Part shown: one piece after another, positions 21,216 through 32,284 of the stretch
How positions within the stretch are numbered: position 1 is the stretch's first letter
Layout of the letters: each line of letters opens with the position of its first letter
Origin: Acanthosepion esculentum
Taxonomy: Eukaryota; Mollusca; Cephalopoda; Sepiida; Sepiidae
Assembly: GCA_964036315.1 (NCBI GenBank)
Contig: OZ038508.1
Span: forward strand, 47,131,196-47,195,195
Length of the DNA: 64,000 nucleotides
Direction: 5' to 3'
Notes under the pieces: model-generated
Database searches by the model: none
Seen by the model: only the letters and a program-made list of their open reading frames with translations
Told to the model about the DNA's origin: nothing
Translations under genes and position numbers: made by a program

Positions 21216-21499
21216 GTGTATATCGAGCGGGGGAGGGGTAAGCTACAATGAATTTTGAACTGAATTACAAGGGTAAACTAGTTTTGTTCTAGCGTCCATG
21301 TCTTGGAATATTATGGCTGCTTCTTCTTTTTAGCACTGGTCAAATATTGCTGGACCGTTTAAATCAGTCCGCGTACACATATCCCAAGGACTGAACTCAC
21401 AATTACTATATCTCCAAATTCATAAACCAACATTCTAACCCACTTTAATCCACCGTAAAATAATCACCTGAGAGACACTTTCGTAAATATCAGCATCTT

Positions 21500-22365
21500 T
21501 GATATCAACCTCCAGGAAAGTGGCTCGATGCGCCTTCTCGGGGTAACGTTCTCGACTGACATGAAGGGAAAAGACTACTAAATCCATTGCTGGGTCTGCA
21601 GCTCAGACAGGCGGTTCACTGTATCACACTCCTGAACCTATCTTACTGTTATGGGATCTTACCTGTAACGACAATGAACGCTTCCTGACACTATAAAGAC
21701 TGCGCCTATCAAGAGAGACGAGATGAACGAAGTGTAACGAGTCGAGACGGAATCGAGTCGAGACAATAAGTAGTTCACTCTAAATCAGACTGACAGTCAT
21801 ATTAACACCTTCAACTTCTTGTATTATAATTCTGTTTAATATATCTTTGTTATTCCTACTCTTGTGTTCGTGTTGTTCTTCCGTGTTCCTAACCTTGGAC
21901 CATAACTGTGGTGCGAGGATATTGGACCATAACACTTACATATCTATCAGTTTACCATTCGTCCATGCTTTGAATATTGCTGCCACATATGGTCCGGTGC
22001 CCCTGCTGTTTATTTAGAGATTCTTGATAACATCCAAAGAAAAATCACCAATATTATTAGTTCTGACCTGGTGTCACGGAATCATTTACCATCTTAACGC
22101 CGTAAAATTTTCTCCCTGTGCTTTTTCTATAAATACTTTCAAGGTATTTGTTCGAATAAGCTCCACGCTATGATGCTAGACTTTATGAAGCTAAACGCAG
22201 TACTAGATTGGCAGGTAGGACTCAGCAATTTACAGTTGAATTGGGTAGATGTGAGTAACCGTAAGTTCTTTTTTTTTCTTCTAGTTTTTTCACACCCAGT
22301 AACCTCTTGTGATTTAGTGGGTTTTTTTCTCCCTTGCTTGGGGGATTTCGATTAAAAAATAAATG
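21500..22365 (+). pseudogene. CR1-like LINE ORF2 remnant split by a solo LTR
   Basis: Before the LTR the frame reads MRLLGVTFSTDMKGKDY. After it comes IYQFTIRPCFEYCCHIWSGA, then LEILDNIQRKITNIIS and FFYKYFQGICSNKLHAMMLD, ending near LNAVLDWQVGLSNLQLNW. These correspond to the post-catalytic end of a CR1/Jockey-like reverse transcriptase: LLGVTFSxDLxWxxY, IRPCxEYCxHIWxGAP, LDxIQRR, LFYKYFxGxCSxELH. Removing 21647-21934 plus one target copy joins the two halves. Stops and decay make it a pseudogene. The 3' end is near CTTGGGGGATTTCGATTAAA. Confidence 0.8.
21647..21934. mobile_element. Solo LTR, 288 bp, inserted in a LINE
   Basis: Begins TGTTATGG and ends CCATAACA (TG...CA with inverted ends), flanked by perfect 5-bp duplications CTTAC at 21642-21646 and 21935-21939. 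It interrupts a recognisable LINE frame, which independently fixes both ends. A 5-bp duplication fits Gypsy-type integration. It contains GAGTCGAGACGGAAT, also present in the LTR at 43826. No coding region, so a solo LTR left by recombination. Confidence 0.88.
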
Positions 22366-22369
22366 AAGC

Positions 22370-23587
22370 AAGATTCGTTGTAATGAACATGTAGCTTCAA
22401 ACCTAATCTGCCTGCTGATTAATGCTGCGGTTACTACTGCTTGTCATATTTAGACTGCTACTGCTGCTGCCTGTCCTATTTTGATTGCTGCTGCTGCTGC
22501 TCTTGAAGACTTGCTGTCTTTCTTTTTTCTTTCTTTGCGGCTCTCACGTTGTATGTATTTCTATGCTATTCCTACAAAGGCGCTCCTCTTAATCCAACAT
22601 ATACACTGATTCTTTCAGACGTCTAACTCTCCAGTGTTCTTTCTTTGTCCAGAATCTAAAGTGATAAGTTACACAATATTTAAACGTGATTTTTGTGACA
22701 GCAAATTTCTTTTTAGTCACATTCTCAAGAAATGTCTATAATTTATGACATGGAATTGCGATAAATGTCATACGAATGACATTTCGGGAAAGATTCTCAA
22801 CTCAAAGGTTCTTGGGTCCATTCCCAACGTTAAATTCTGCCATACATTTCAATGAACACCTTTATCCAGAATAGAAATCGGTCTTTGAAAGGTCGACACT
22901 GAAGTTAATCCGATTAGAATTCACAAGACATTTGTAAGGTTTGCAAGTACTAGACGTCTCATTAGATGCAACGTCCAACGCAAGAATAATGTTTGGTTTT
23001 CGATTCAGCAGAAAAAGTATATGAATCATCCTTCATTGAATGAAGCGTTTACTATTAATTACAGCTATCTTTAAAGGAGATGCGTCCAATTTGGTTTACA
23101 AGTTCTCGTTTTGGTGGAAACCCAGACAAGATCTCATAAACTAGAATTCATATTTCTCTCCTTCCATACATATTTTTAATCAGGTATTGTCAACATCCCC
23201 ATTAAATTTTCATTATACAGTCAAAGCGTATGATCTTGGTGTATACACATATATATTTAAGAACTGTTTAAACCTGTGATAATGTTTTTTCTTCTTCTTA
23301 AGATGTAGAGTCCACTGTATAAAGCCAAAACCTCATTACATTAAATGTTTCTGCTGTAGTTTCCGGAGAATGTATTATTTTACGTGTTGTATTTGGTAGT
23401 CCTATGCCCAACTGGTTTCTATTATTTTATACAAGGCTAAATATATACAAAATAAAGGTTTACTCAGTTGGGCCTGTGGGAACGGGGGTCTAGGCGTGGT
23501 GTGATTAAGTCATCTTCCACAAAGCCATGTCTACAATGTTAAGCACTATCAAGGTTAAAAAGTGAGGACTGAGTAGCTCCAGCCTAG
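22370..23587. other. No recognised element
   Basis: Contains short CTG-rich runs around 22440-22505; otherwise unremarkable. No coding domain seen. Confidence 0.45.
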
Positions 23588-23790
23588 ATATGACGATTAC
23601 ACCATTTTTTTTATCTCCTTCTTCTAAATATGAAGGATGACAGGTGGTAGTTACCTTCTGCATGGAGCGGAACGAGGACCCGACCATTTTTTTCTTTATC
23701 ATCTTTAGCGATAGTATTGTCTTCTTCTTAACTCGTTGCAAAGCAAAGCGAAAGATACCATTCTGCTCAGTTTCTAACCGCCAATTTGAG
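23588..23790. repeat. Repeat R3, copy 1
   Basis: About 200 bases collinear with 24715-24895. Shared blocks are ACACCATTTTTTTTATCT, TAAATATGAAG, CCGACCATTTTTTTCTT and CTTAACTCGTTGCAAA. Class unknown. Confidence 0.75.
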
Positions 23791-24714
23791 GGTAGAATCG
23801 ATGCATTTATAGATTTCCAAGAACTCAGCACGCCAATTCCATATTTCTCTGTATTACTACTAATAATTATACTAAAATTTAAATACGCCTTTAAAAAATA
23901 TCCCCAAGATATTATAATTTTAAGTATTTTTAAGCCAGTAATACTTCTGCCAAAACGTTCAACATATAACGAAAGCTATATTCATTGGATCAATAATAGT
24001 TCAATGGACTTAACGCATTGACCGATTTCAGGGTTTCGGCCCACATCTCTCATCAGGATTAAGATGTTCGACAATTTTAGATTTACAAGAGATAGATACA
24101 TACCTTTACTAAAGACATCAGTTCGAAACTTAACTCAGATTCCCGATTTCACTATTCAAGTTGATATCCGTGACGCTACCTTCATATCTACAAACTGTTT
24201 CCTAGACAGTCAGCTTTCGTATGTTTCATTAACATTTACTTCTGCTGATCCAATTTTTTGCCTCAGGACGCGAAAGACTAATCGTCATGTCTACTAATTT
24301 AATTAACCGCCCATAATTTAATCGAATGATAATTCTTGAAGCAAGAGTGGTGTAGACACGAGTTACAATTACAGACTGACAGCATACATACTCTCATAAG
24401 GTGTTGTCGCCGTTTATAATCTATATCTCAAGCAATACCACGGGATTTGTATGCGAACGATTTGATTCAGGGTTTACACGATACAATCTAATGTTAAATT
24501 CAGCCAAGACAATACCATCTGAGATAAAAAGAAAATACGAACCATGTTTGTTGATCAGCTTTTGCTTACACTGTTCAAATGTCATATATTCTGAGCATCT
24601 TGGGAAGATCAAACACTTTTACACAGGCTTATATTTAAACACCAGTAAATAGGCAATAGACAAGTAATATTATGCTAGTAACATCTAATAAGCGTACCAA
24701 GCTAAATTTCTCAT

Positions 24715-24895
24715 ATGGCGTTTACGCCATTTTTTTATCTTCTTCTTTAAATATGAAGCATGACCGGTTGATTCAGTTACCTTCTAGATAGAGAGGAACG
24801 ATAAACCGACCATTTTTTTCTTCATCATCTTTAACAATAGTGTTGACTTCTCCTTAACTCGTTGCAAAACAAAGCGGAAGATCCCCGTTTGACCA
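24715..24895. repeat. Repeat R3, copy 2
   Basis: Direct repeat of 23588-23790, about 1.1 kb downstream. The intervening 24000-24700 holds only unassigned open frames. Confidence 0.75.
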
Positions 24896-25510
24896 ATAAA
24901 GATGTTTGTTCAGTTCCTGAGGTCGTCGTCAACTCAACGTCAGGTAAATCAAGGGTATTTGGTTTCATGTCATTCTTCGAACATTCGATCTTCTTTTTGT
25001 GAGGAAGCTAGGAATTCTGTCTTTTCCCTAAGTAGGTCGCGCGTTTATACAACATCATTTAACTATTTGTCTTGCGTGTGTTTCCAAATTTCAGCAGGAG
25101 ACACTTACTATTTTATGTTGATACACCCACCGGAACTAGGCTGATACACCCACCTAATCTAGGTCGACTTGTGTCGGGCTTCCTATGTCATCTAACATTC
25201 TGGGTTGACACTGAGTACAAAACATACTAAAACTAAAATCCCAGTGGACACTGGGGTCATAAAAGGTCAACACTTCTTAGTTCATGATTCCTGATAAACA
25301 TTAAATTATATTCAGAGCTAGGGTATTTCCTATTGTATATATATATATGCTTCTGAAAAATTTATTTCGGTTGAGCTCTCTGGGGTGGAAGTGTGAGTTG
25401 GTAAACAGTGACTATTACTGCTAATAGTGCTAGACTTTTCGGTAAAACGAATCCACTTCTCTCAGTCACTGTTTATCTAAAAGTGAATACGCCTAAATCC
25501 ACCTTCATCC
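24896..25510. other. No recognised element
   Basis: Mixed sequence, no domain or repeat identified. Confidence 0.45.
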
Positions 25511-25514
25511 CTGC

Positions 25515-25647
25515 CGTGCGCCAACGGTCTAGGGGTAGTATTTCCGATTGACGTCAATTTAGCTGTGTTTCGATCCTAGCTAAAGGCATCCGGACGTCTA
25601 ATCTCACTGATGATCTATGATACAGCGAAACAGTCTGTCTTTGAAAG

Positions 25648-25650
<3 letters not shown>
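25515..25650 (+). mobile_element. tRNA-derived SINE, family S4
   Basis: Box A-like GGTCTAGGGGTAGTATTTCC, box B-like TGTTTCGATCCTAGC, then TAAAGGCATCCGGACGTCTA and GCGAAACAGTCTGTCT. An inverse copy lies at 27590-27710. It ends at (AT)n. Confidence 0.75.
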
Positions 25651-25725
<75 letters not shown>

Positions 25726-25727
25726 TG
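25651..25727. repeat. (AT)n microsatellite
   Basis: AT array with one ATAC interruption, joining a SINE to a fold-back element. Confidence 0.97.
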
Positions 25728-25940
25728 AAGAAATATAGTCTTAAAGTGTGCTATATTTATGGGATAAAGTGCTCAATATCAGAGATAGAGCGTGTGTAAA
25801 TATAAAATATAAAAGTGAACACAGAAGTCAACACTTAGAGGCGACAGTCTGTTTCATGCTAGATGCAATCGTCAGAGTTGCCTGACGATTGCATCTAGCA
25901 TGAAACAGACTGTTGCCTCTAAGTTTTGATTCTATGTTCA

Positions 25941-25945
<5 letters not shown>
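25727..25945. mobile_element. Fold-back element, complete copy
   Basis: Leader GAAGAAATATAGTCTTAAAG ... CTCAATATCAGAGATAGAGC GTGTGTAAA. It is followed by a 60-bp imperfect palindrome (arms 25815-25875 and 25882-25941, loop AGTTGC) containing GAGGCGACAGTCTGTTTCAT and TGCAATCGTCAG. (AT)n lies on both sides. The near-perfect arms could extrude as a hairpin. No coding. The family has five representatives here. Confidence 0.85.

Positions 25946-26013
<68 letters not shown>
25945..26013. repeat. (AT)n microsatellite
   Basis: Pure AT array following the fold-back element. Confidence 0.97.
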
Positions 26014-26015
<2 letters not shown>

Positions 26016-26269
26016 ATAATTGGAAACAGTAGATATCAAACATCTTTGCCAGACCTAAGACTATAACTGTAAGTTATATATTGAGTTCTGTATGCAGGAT
26101 TTACAAATTGTCTGCGAGCATATTTAGCGAACCAGAAACTGAAGGGATTCCTGACGTAATGTTACTCCACATCCACTAAATATTAACATTCTCTTGCGTC
26201 TTTCGTCTTTCCTTAATATGTTTCCATTGATATAATTCGACGATACAAACCCATTCAAAGTACAGGGTC

Positions 26270-26530
26270 ACTGTGTGTAAAGTTCATGGTTCCCTGCAGA
26301 AAAAAATAACGATAATTGAAATTGGGAAGATTGTCATACCGGGTATCTGTTCCAGTTCTTTGAAAGAAGATTTCTGAATGGAATTTATTTCTTACGATAG
26401 GCATCCGAAAGGTACGGGCATGTTTCACCCATGTGTACGTGGTGTGGTCCCAGGTTGTGAAGGTCAGAGGTTGTGGGGTACCTAATTAAATTTCTTGCAA
26501 TTTGATTTAATAATTTGAATAATTTAAGGG
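26270..26530 (-). pseudogene. LINE C-terminal remnant, family B
   Basis: The minus strand reads MPIVRNKFHSEIFFQRTGTD, compare IPLIRRKFHSDNFFPSFV at 9370-9770, then DNLPNFNYRYFFL. It is frameshifted and short. Boundaries are uncertain. Confidence 0.55.
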
Positions 26531-26589
26531 TAAAAGAAGCCGAGAGAATCACCAAATAACAACCTAACTGGCTGGGGTAACTGGCTTGC

Positions 26590-26697
26590 AGATCACGGAC
26601 GAGGTGGGAGTAATGAAGAGACAAACATTGCATAGATCACATAGGAAGTTGTGGAGAGTCATGATCATCCACGAATTGAAGAGACGCAACAAATGAA
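26590..26697 (+). pseudogene. RTE-like LINE extreme C-terminus
   Basis: The frame reads LHRSHRKLWRVMIIHELKRR then NK and a stop, a diverged version of LLRAxxDRxLWRxMIAxVLKGHG. Confidence 0.6.
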
Positions 26698-27541
26698 GAA
26701 GATCCGACAATAAATTCTAACGTTAGATTTTGCCAAATCGTTTTTTTAGGGAGTGTGGCTACGAACGTGAATTTCTGATGTCTCATTGTTCACACTCATT
26801 CTTGAGTACATTTTAGCATTGCATTGAATTAATGCCAATTAACGCTATTCTTTATTCTGCGACTGTTTTGGTTCAGTTCTTATGTGCTTTCGCTGCTTTC
26901 GTAATTCCGTGAATTTCAATTGGCGTGTGAACTTCTAGTGTAAAAAATTCCATCCCTGATCACCGGTTCATACACAAAACGGCCATTAATATTGCTAATC
27001 AATCTGTCTACGCAACCTGGCATAAAACGATATACCATGGAACAAGACGAAACAGAATATCTTTTTTCAAATATATTAAGAAAAAAATTATTCATATATG
27101 TCTCTATCACTGCTCTTAGGGACGTCACCCGAGGGCCGCCATTACTCGTACAACAATATCGTTTAGTTCCTCTAATGTGCCGGTGGTGTAAATGATAGTG
27201 TATCAGTGTAAGAGGTCGGGGAGCCGAAATCCTGCTGAGTTCATTACATTTACTTATAGGCAAAAACTCATCGCCCCACGTATGGGCCAAACTTGTAAAT
27301 TATTTCCCCTCCCAAGTAAAAATTACGAACGCAATATACATTCGTAAAAATATTTTTACAATGCAAAATATGATTCGGCTTTTATCAAACTACAAAGTGT
27401 CGATAAGCCGTAAAAAAAGAAAACCATCAAATCCTCGCTCTCTATGGATAGTTCTTTCTTATTTCTATCACATTTAATCTCCTTGTTTTCCGTTCTAATT
27501 TGCACTCTCTCTTGCCTCATATTAAGCCTTAGTATAAGCTG

Positions 27542-27543
<2 letters not shown>
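26698..27543. other. No recognised element
   Basis: Includes an unassigned 124-codon minus-strand open frame at 26916-27290 that shows no domain I recognise. Confidence 0.4.

Positions 27544-27544
<1 letters not shown>

Positions 27545-27579
<35 letters not shown>
27545..27579. repeat. (AT)n microsatellite
   Basis: Short AT array next to a minus-strand SINE. Confidence 0.96.
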
Positions 27580-27582
<3 letters not shown>

Positions 27583-27589
27583 CCATCCA

Positions 27590-27710
27590 CAGACAGACTG
27601 TTTCGCAGGTCTTCAGCGTGGTTAGACGTCCAGTTGCCTTTAGCTAGATTCGAAACTCGACTGAATTTGCGTCAGTCCGGAATTCTACCACTAAGCCGTC
27701 GCTGCACGCT
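27590..27710 (-). mobile_element. tRNA-derived SINE, family S4
   Basis: On the minus strand: GACGGCTTAGTGGTAGAATT (box A-like), GAGTTTCGAATCTAGC (box B-like), TAAAGGCAACTGGACGTCTA and GCGAAACAGTCTGTCT, the same order as 25515-25650. Confidence 0.75.
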
Positions 27711-28058
27711 TCATAAGGTTTTACCCGTTAATAATAACACATTTCTAAAAAAAATATTTCGATTCGCATTTACTTTTTCGTGTCCGCTATTACCTGGATT
27801 GACTAAAAACAAAATAATTTTATGCCTGAGGATGGCTGTATGTACAGCCGAAAGTACTAGCAGATGTTAAAAAAGACCTTATACAACTTGAAGTTATTAA
27901 AAACAAGGATCATAACATTCATCGAGTGATTCGTAGGTTAAAGCAATTTAAAAATTTGTTTGCAAAGAGGTTTTTCGCCATTTATATCATTAACTTTACT
28001 AATCTACTTTTAGTATGAATGATTCATGTAATATAAATTGAACTGCACCACATACTTG
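27700..28058 (+). repeat. Repeat R1, second full copy
   Basis: Collinear with 17735-18094 and ends with the TTGAACTGCACCACATA segment also seen at 17501-17565. Confidence 0.75.
27825..27860 (+). other. CUGARGA-hairpin-GAAA motif, copy 5
   Basis: CCTGAGGAT, perfect six-pair stem GGCTGT-ATGT-ACAGCC, then GAAAGTACTAG. The homologous copies use other stem bases (GAATAA/TTATTC at 57283), i.e. compensatory change. Confidence 0.6.
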
Positions 28059-28059
28059 A

Positions 28060-28072
28060 TATATATACATAT

Positions 28073-28139
<67 letters not shown>
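28060..28139. repeat. (AT)n microsatellite
   Basis: AT array with ATAC interruptions at the left. Confidence 0.96.
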
Positions 28140-28140
<1 letters not shown>

Positions 28141-28141
<1 letters not shown>

Positions 28142-28360
28142 AATAATTATTTTGTTTAACATTCTTTTTATAGATACAAGTATTTAAGTAAATGCTCTGT
28201 TTATAATAAACAGTATTAAATAACATTTACCGGCCTGAATGTCCGAGAAATTTTCATAGAAAGTATTCTCCGACAGGATTCGAACTGCATCCTATACGGA
28301 ACCGTCATATAGCCTGACGTGCCTTAACCGTTTCGGCCACCGAGGAACGTTCGGTTGGCA
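28141..28360 (-). mobile_element. tRNA-derived SINE, family S1
   Basis: On the minus strand: CGGTGGCCGAAACGGTTAAG (box A-like), GCAGTTCGAATCC (box B-like), then TTTCTCGGACATTCAGGCCG and ACAGAGCATTTACTTAAATA, matching 3135-3350. Confidence 0.8.
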
Positions 28361-28479
28361 AGGTCGAATTTACTGCTTATAAACTTCAAACTTTCATGAA
28401 TCTCTCACATACATTAATATATGAATTTTCTGGGAAAATAATTTGCAAGAAATGGATGTACGTATATTTATATACATTG

Positions 28480-28550
28480 TATACAGGGTGCTATAAATAA
28501 ATTGTCGCCGTTTTGTGATGCTAACCGCTATTTCTGGTTGGTTTGGGTGG
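28480..28550. mobile_element. Mariner-type terminal fragment (tentative)
   Basis: TACAGGGTGCTATAAATAAA then TTGTCGCCGTTTTGTGATGC resembles mariner terminal inverted repeats (TACAGGGTG starts). The element is cut off by the LTR candidate downstream. Confidence 0.45.
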
Positions 28551-28560
28551 TCGCGGTCGA

Positions 28561-29719
28561 TGTCTTGGTCGCAGCACCAATTGTGTGACACCCACAATCA
28601 CTCAAGAGACGATCACTGCCCCAATATGTGACACTGACCTCCCGGTGTCGGGTCAGATTCGATATCAGCTTTGTCGTTCTCAGCTCGCCCGACGTTTGGT
28701 CACCGAAGTGATTGCTTTGATCTCTAGTCTAACCTACCCACATTGTGATTTGATCGTAGGTAGACGAAATCAATCAGGCATCGGGCCGTAGTGCAAGCTG
28801 AATCCGGGGTGAAGGTGATACCGCACAAGTGTAGGTAAAAGAAAAATAATGAAACAAACTCACGAGGTTCAAATGTGTTGAGAAATAACAATTATCTTTA
28901 TATCTGTCTTTTGAATAAAGCAGTGCGTCTCTCTCGCAGCCCTCTTCTATGGATTCGTGACACTTTTTGCGTTTTTTGAGCGAGTTTTGATATCTTAAGT
29001 TGTTTTTCAATAAACAGCTTTTGGTATCTTAAGTCGATATTCATTAAAAATTGCTTTTGGTGTCTTAAGTCGATATTCATTAAAACTTGCAATTGGTGGG
29101 AAGGCAAATTCGGAAGACGTGGAATTCTTCGTCACCTCCTGCGAGGTGCTATTCTCCGAGTCCCGCTGTCTCTCGAACTAACTCGAACTGAAACTGGAAC
29201 CGCTACTCAATTCAAATGCCTGAACGCCCGGGGACGTTCGTTTGTATGGACACAGACCAAAACCCGGTGTGGGGCCGCACGTGGTTTGGGTTCCTCGATA
29301 ATTCTCGATTCCCAACAAGAATTATCTCTGTCTTCGGACAGGAAAATCTATCACTTCCCATTTTTGGAAGTTAATTACTTTCTGTTTTAGAGGGGTTCTC
29401 TGCCTCGTCCGTGAGGAGAGGTCGGAGGAGAACTATCCTCCTAGACTCTTCCTTTCTCATATTGGTATCTCATACCAATCCACTCAGTGGGCGTTAACAA
29501 CTTCTCCGTCCTTCTCATACATTCACCTCCGCCTATCACCCATGCTATCACTTGACCAATGATCTCTCGGCAGTGTGGGTGTGGCTAGACTAGCCTCATG
29601 TTTATAATTAACGTCCAAAGAAAAAAATTCTCTTTTCGTTCCTTCTTTTCTATCGGCCAAAACATTTACAATTTCCAGATTGCTGAATAATTCTTTATCA
29701 CATTGTAATTTTGGGGACA
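28561..29719 (-). mobile_element. LTR candidate with adjacent primer-binding-like site
   Basis: On the minus strand a GC-richer block begins TGTCCCCAAAATTAC (ending at 29719) and ends GTGGGTGTCACACA, followed at once by ATTGGTGCTGCGACCAAGAC. That last sequence resembles the tRNA primer-binding start (TTGGTGCCGTGACC-like) of Gypsy elements. The internal region is truncated after about 40 bases. Target duplications were not found and the far boundary is a guess. Confidence 0.35.
28985..29095. repeat. 36-bp tandem repeat, three copies
   Basis: TTTTGGTATCTTAAGTCGAT followed by ATTCATTAAAAATTGC, repeated three times with substitutions, lies inside the LTR candidate. Confidence 0.85.
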
Positions 29720-30555
29720 CCCAAATCCACTTAGCCCGGACCTCTATCGACTCATTAATCAGTGCTAGTCAACCTTTAACTGGGTTGTCGTTTCCATTTA
29801 AAATCAAGTGTCTTAATATTATCGTATTTCCAGATGTTCGCTCTCGGTGACAGAAAATCTGTGGTCAACAGTTTGAACAAGCAATAACAATGATCATATC
29901 AAGGTCTGTATTCATAACGGCTGGCTTTCTTCGTCGGAATCCAAGAATGAGTATATTAAAGATATCACTGATAGATAACCGAATTTGATTTCTTCTGCCT
30001 ATATGCAGCTGACCGAAGCCGAATTTTTTTATTATCGCATATGTGTGGTCCGATTGTCATTTCTCCCCGTATTCTGTTTCCCTTAGCGCGTAATGACATT
30101 AATTAATTCTGACAGAATCCGAAACCTGGCTTCTCTTACGAATTTTCCGTCTTCTGCGAAAAAATATCTTTCTTCGTAAATGAAATAAAATCTTTACCCA
30201 TTTTTCTTTTGTTAAAAAAAATAATGTCGCTCGGTCTGTCTGTCGATATAGCTCTTTCTCGCCTTAAGTATTTCCCGTTTTTAATTTCTATGGTTAATTA
30301 GTTAGCCAATTACCATAGCTAAATAGTGTCACAATTTTATATATTTAGTCGCACGTATGCGCGTTATTTGTTTTTTGATTTTGTCGACGGCATAATATCG
30401 TAGTGTGATTTGGACATCGTCTGTGAGAAAAAGATTGCACTAATTCACTCGGCCAGAAATTAGGAAACGGCATACTGTACTTCTTGGGATCCGCGCCGGA
30501 AGCTTCAATACGAACAGTTTAGATTGTTTGGATGTCAATCGGGGGATAGTGCAGA
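29720..30555. other. No recognised element
   Basis: Mixed sequence; no coding domain or clear repeat. Confidence 0.45.
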
Positions 30556-30559
30556 AGAT

Positions 30560-31040
30560 TCGGAAAATGTAGGATGAGTCTAATGGTGATTACGATGGTC
30601 TTTGGAGTGATTACTGGTGATGGAGATGTTGTACTTCCATTCATTCTCCCACATTGTTTCAACCTAAATACGGAGGATAACATAATGCAACTTGAGGAGG
30701 TAGTGTTGCTCTGGGTTAAGAGGGTGGCTACTGGAAGACCCTATATCTGGCAACAGGAGTTTGAACCATGCCACACAAGCAGGAGAACACAGTCATGGCT
30801 GTCAAATTTTGCGACCAAATCACCACTTACATCTGGCCACCAGACTGCGAACCTCTTCTTTATGTGTGCATATATATATAAGGGTGGGGCTCAGTTGAGC
30901 GAGAGACTAAGAAAATTCCTTGTAACACCAAAGATGAACTGAAATGTAGGATTATGGCAGAATTCACCAACCATCCAGAAGAGTTGCAAATGTTTCCGAA
31001 GTCGTCTGGTGACCGTGGTTGACGGCAATTTCGATTTTAT
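30560..31040 (+). pseudogene. Mariner-family transposase remnant (C-terminal half)
   Basis: Reads MVFGVITGDGDVVLPFILPH, then LEEVVLLWVKRVATGRPYIW, QQEFEPCHTSRRTQSWLSNF and TSGHQTANLF. After a frameshift it gives NTKDELKCRIMAEFTNH. These match the mariner DDE core: the MVFGVxSxDG strand, the GRPYVWQQDSAPCHTSR segment containing the second catalytic Asp, and the WPPNSPDLNP segment. The second Asp is replaced (QQEFEPCH for QQDSAPCH) and PPNSPDLNP has degraded to GHQTANLF, so it is inactive. It is the best preserved mariner relic in the window and of the same type as 5180-5700. Confidence 0.82.
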
Positions 31041-32280
31041 GGAATACATTTACTCTTTAGTGTTTCGAGATATTTTTGTGAAATACTGATAAATATCTCT
31101 GTTAAAATGAGATATCAGTTTCATTATCGTTTTTTTCGTAATTTAGCCGACAATTTATACATCGCAATCTCTATTTATATACATATGTGATTATATCGAT
31201 GTGTTTGAATATTTTTTTCCGTTGAAATTTATATATATGCTGTTTGTGTTTGATTCGCTTTGATGTCCTTTGGAAGTTCATGGCTTCTCTTCTCAAAATC
31301 CTCCATATTTCGGTTGTTATCTGCCAATCTACCAGTAATTAGTTGAAAAAGAAAAAGACAACACGATAACATTCCGTTGTTTTTAATGCAATGAAGGCCC
31401 GAACACTTTTGTCGTAGTATATCCGAATGCCATTCTTGACTTTCAAGATTTTTGGACTCAAAACGTGTATTAAAGAATTAGTAGGGCAAATCAAATTTGC
31501 ATCCATTTGAGAAAGTCAATCAGTGAGTCAAGAATCCCGAGTGAATCACTAATTTCATTACACCAAGTGTGTACGCACGAGAACATTTTTACATTGCTGT
31601 ACGTAATAAAGGAGTTAATTTTATTTTTGAGACTGGCATTTAAATATTTACAAGTCTTTCTTCTATCTTTCAGCCAACTCCTTAATTCCAGTGGTAAAGC
31701 CGAAGAGCGTAAGCTATGTAGATCGCCGGACGCTGAAAGATAGGAAGACTGACGTAAATAAAAAAAAAACACCTAGCCATATCTGAGAGCTAGATCTCGT
31801 TGCGACCGTCACTTTTCACTGAAATTATGCGTAACGACAAGGCTGAATTCTTTAAGGAAATCATAGAAATTTCTAGCTAATTCCAAAATAAATTAAGCGT
31901 TGTATTCTTTTTAGTTGGCGCCATTTACAAAGAGAAAGCGATGAATTCAAAATGTACGTGTGTAGATTTCTATGCCGTACGAATAAACAGCACAATAGTA
32001 AAATAAAAAAAAAGGACATTGATTTTTTATCATCGGTCGAAGAACAGCCTAATCAGCAATAGAAGTGATTATATATGCAGTATTGGTAGAATGCGTAGTA
32101 ATTTCTGCCAGTCTAAATGTCACCCCCACCACATCTCGTCATTTATTTCGTCTTAAAACTTAAATTACAATTATATATGCTAAACACTTCACTTTCTAGA
32201 CAGACTTGAAGTGGAGCGATTACATTGAATCAAGGAAAGTTGGGCCAATCTTTTGTGCCTGATTTTTTTTTCTCGTCAGA
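31041..32280. other. No recognised element
   Basis: AT-rich; an unassigned 93-codon minus-strand frame at 31491-31772 shows no recognised domain. Confidence 0.4.
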
Positions 32281-32284
32281 TACC

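Noticed and set aside
22440..22505. CTG repeat coding for polyglutamine or polyalanine
   Set aside because: Short, interrupted and not in a longer open frame.
26916..27290. 124-codon minus-strand frame
   Set aside because: No recognised family, no promoter or splice context; length is possible by chance in 64 kb.
31491..31772. 93-codon minus-strand frame
   Set aside because: Superficial resemblance to a LINE WNSLP region, but no consistent motif order.
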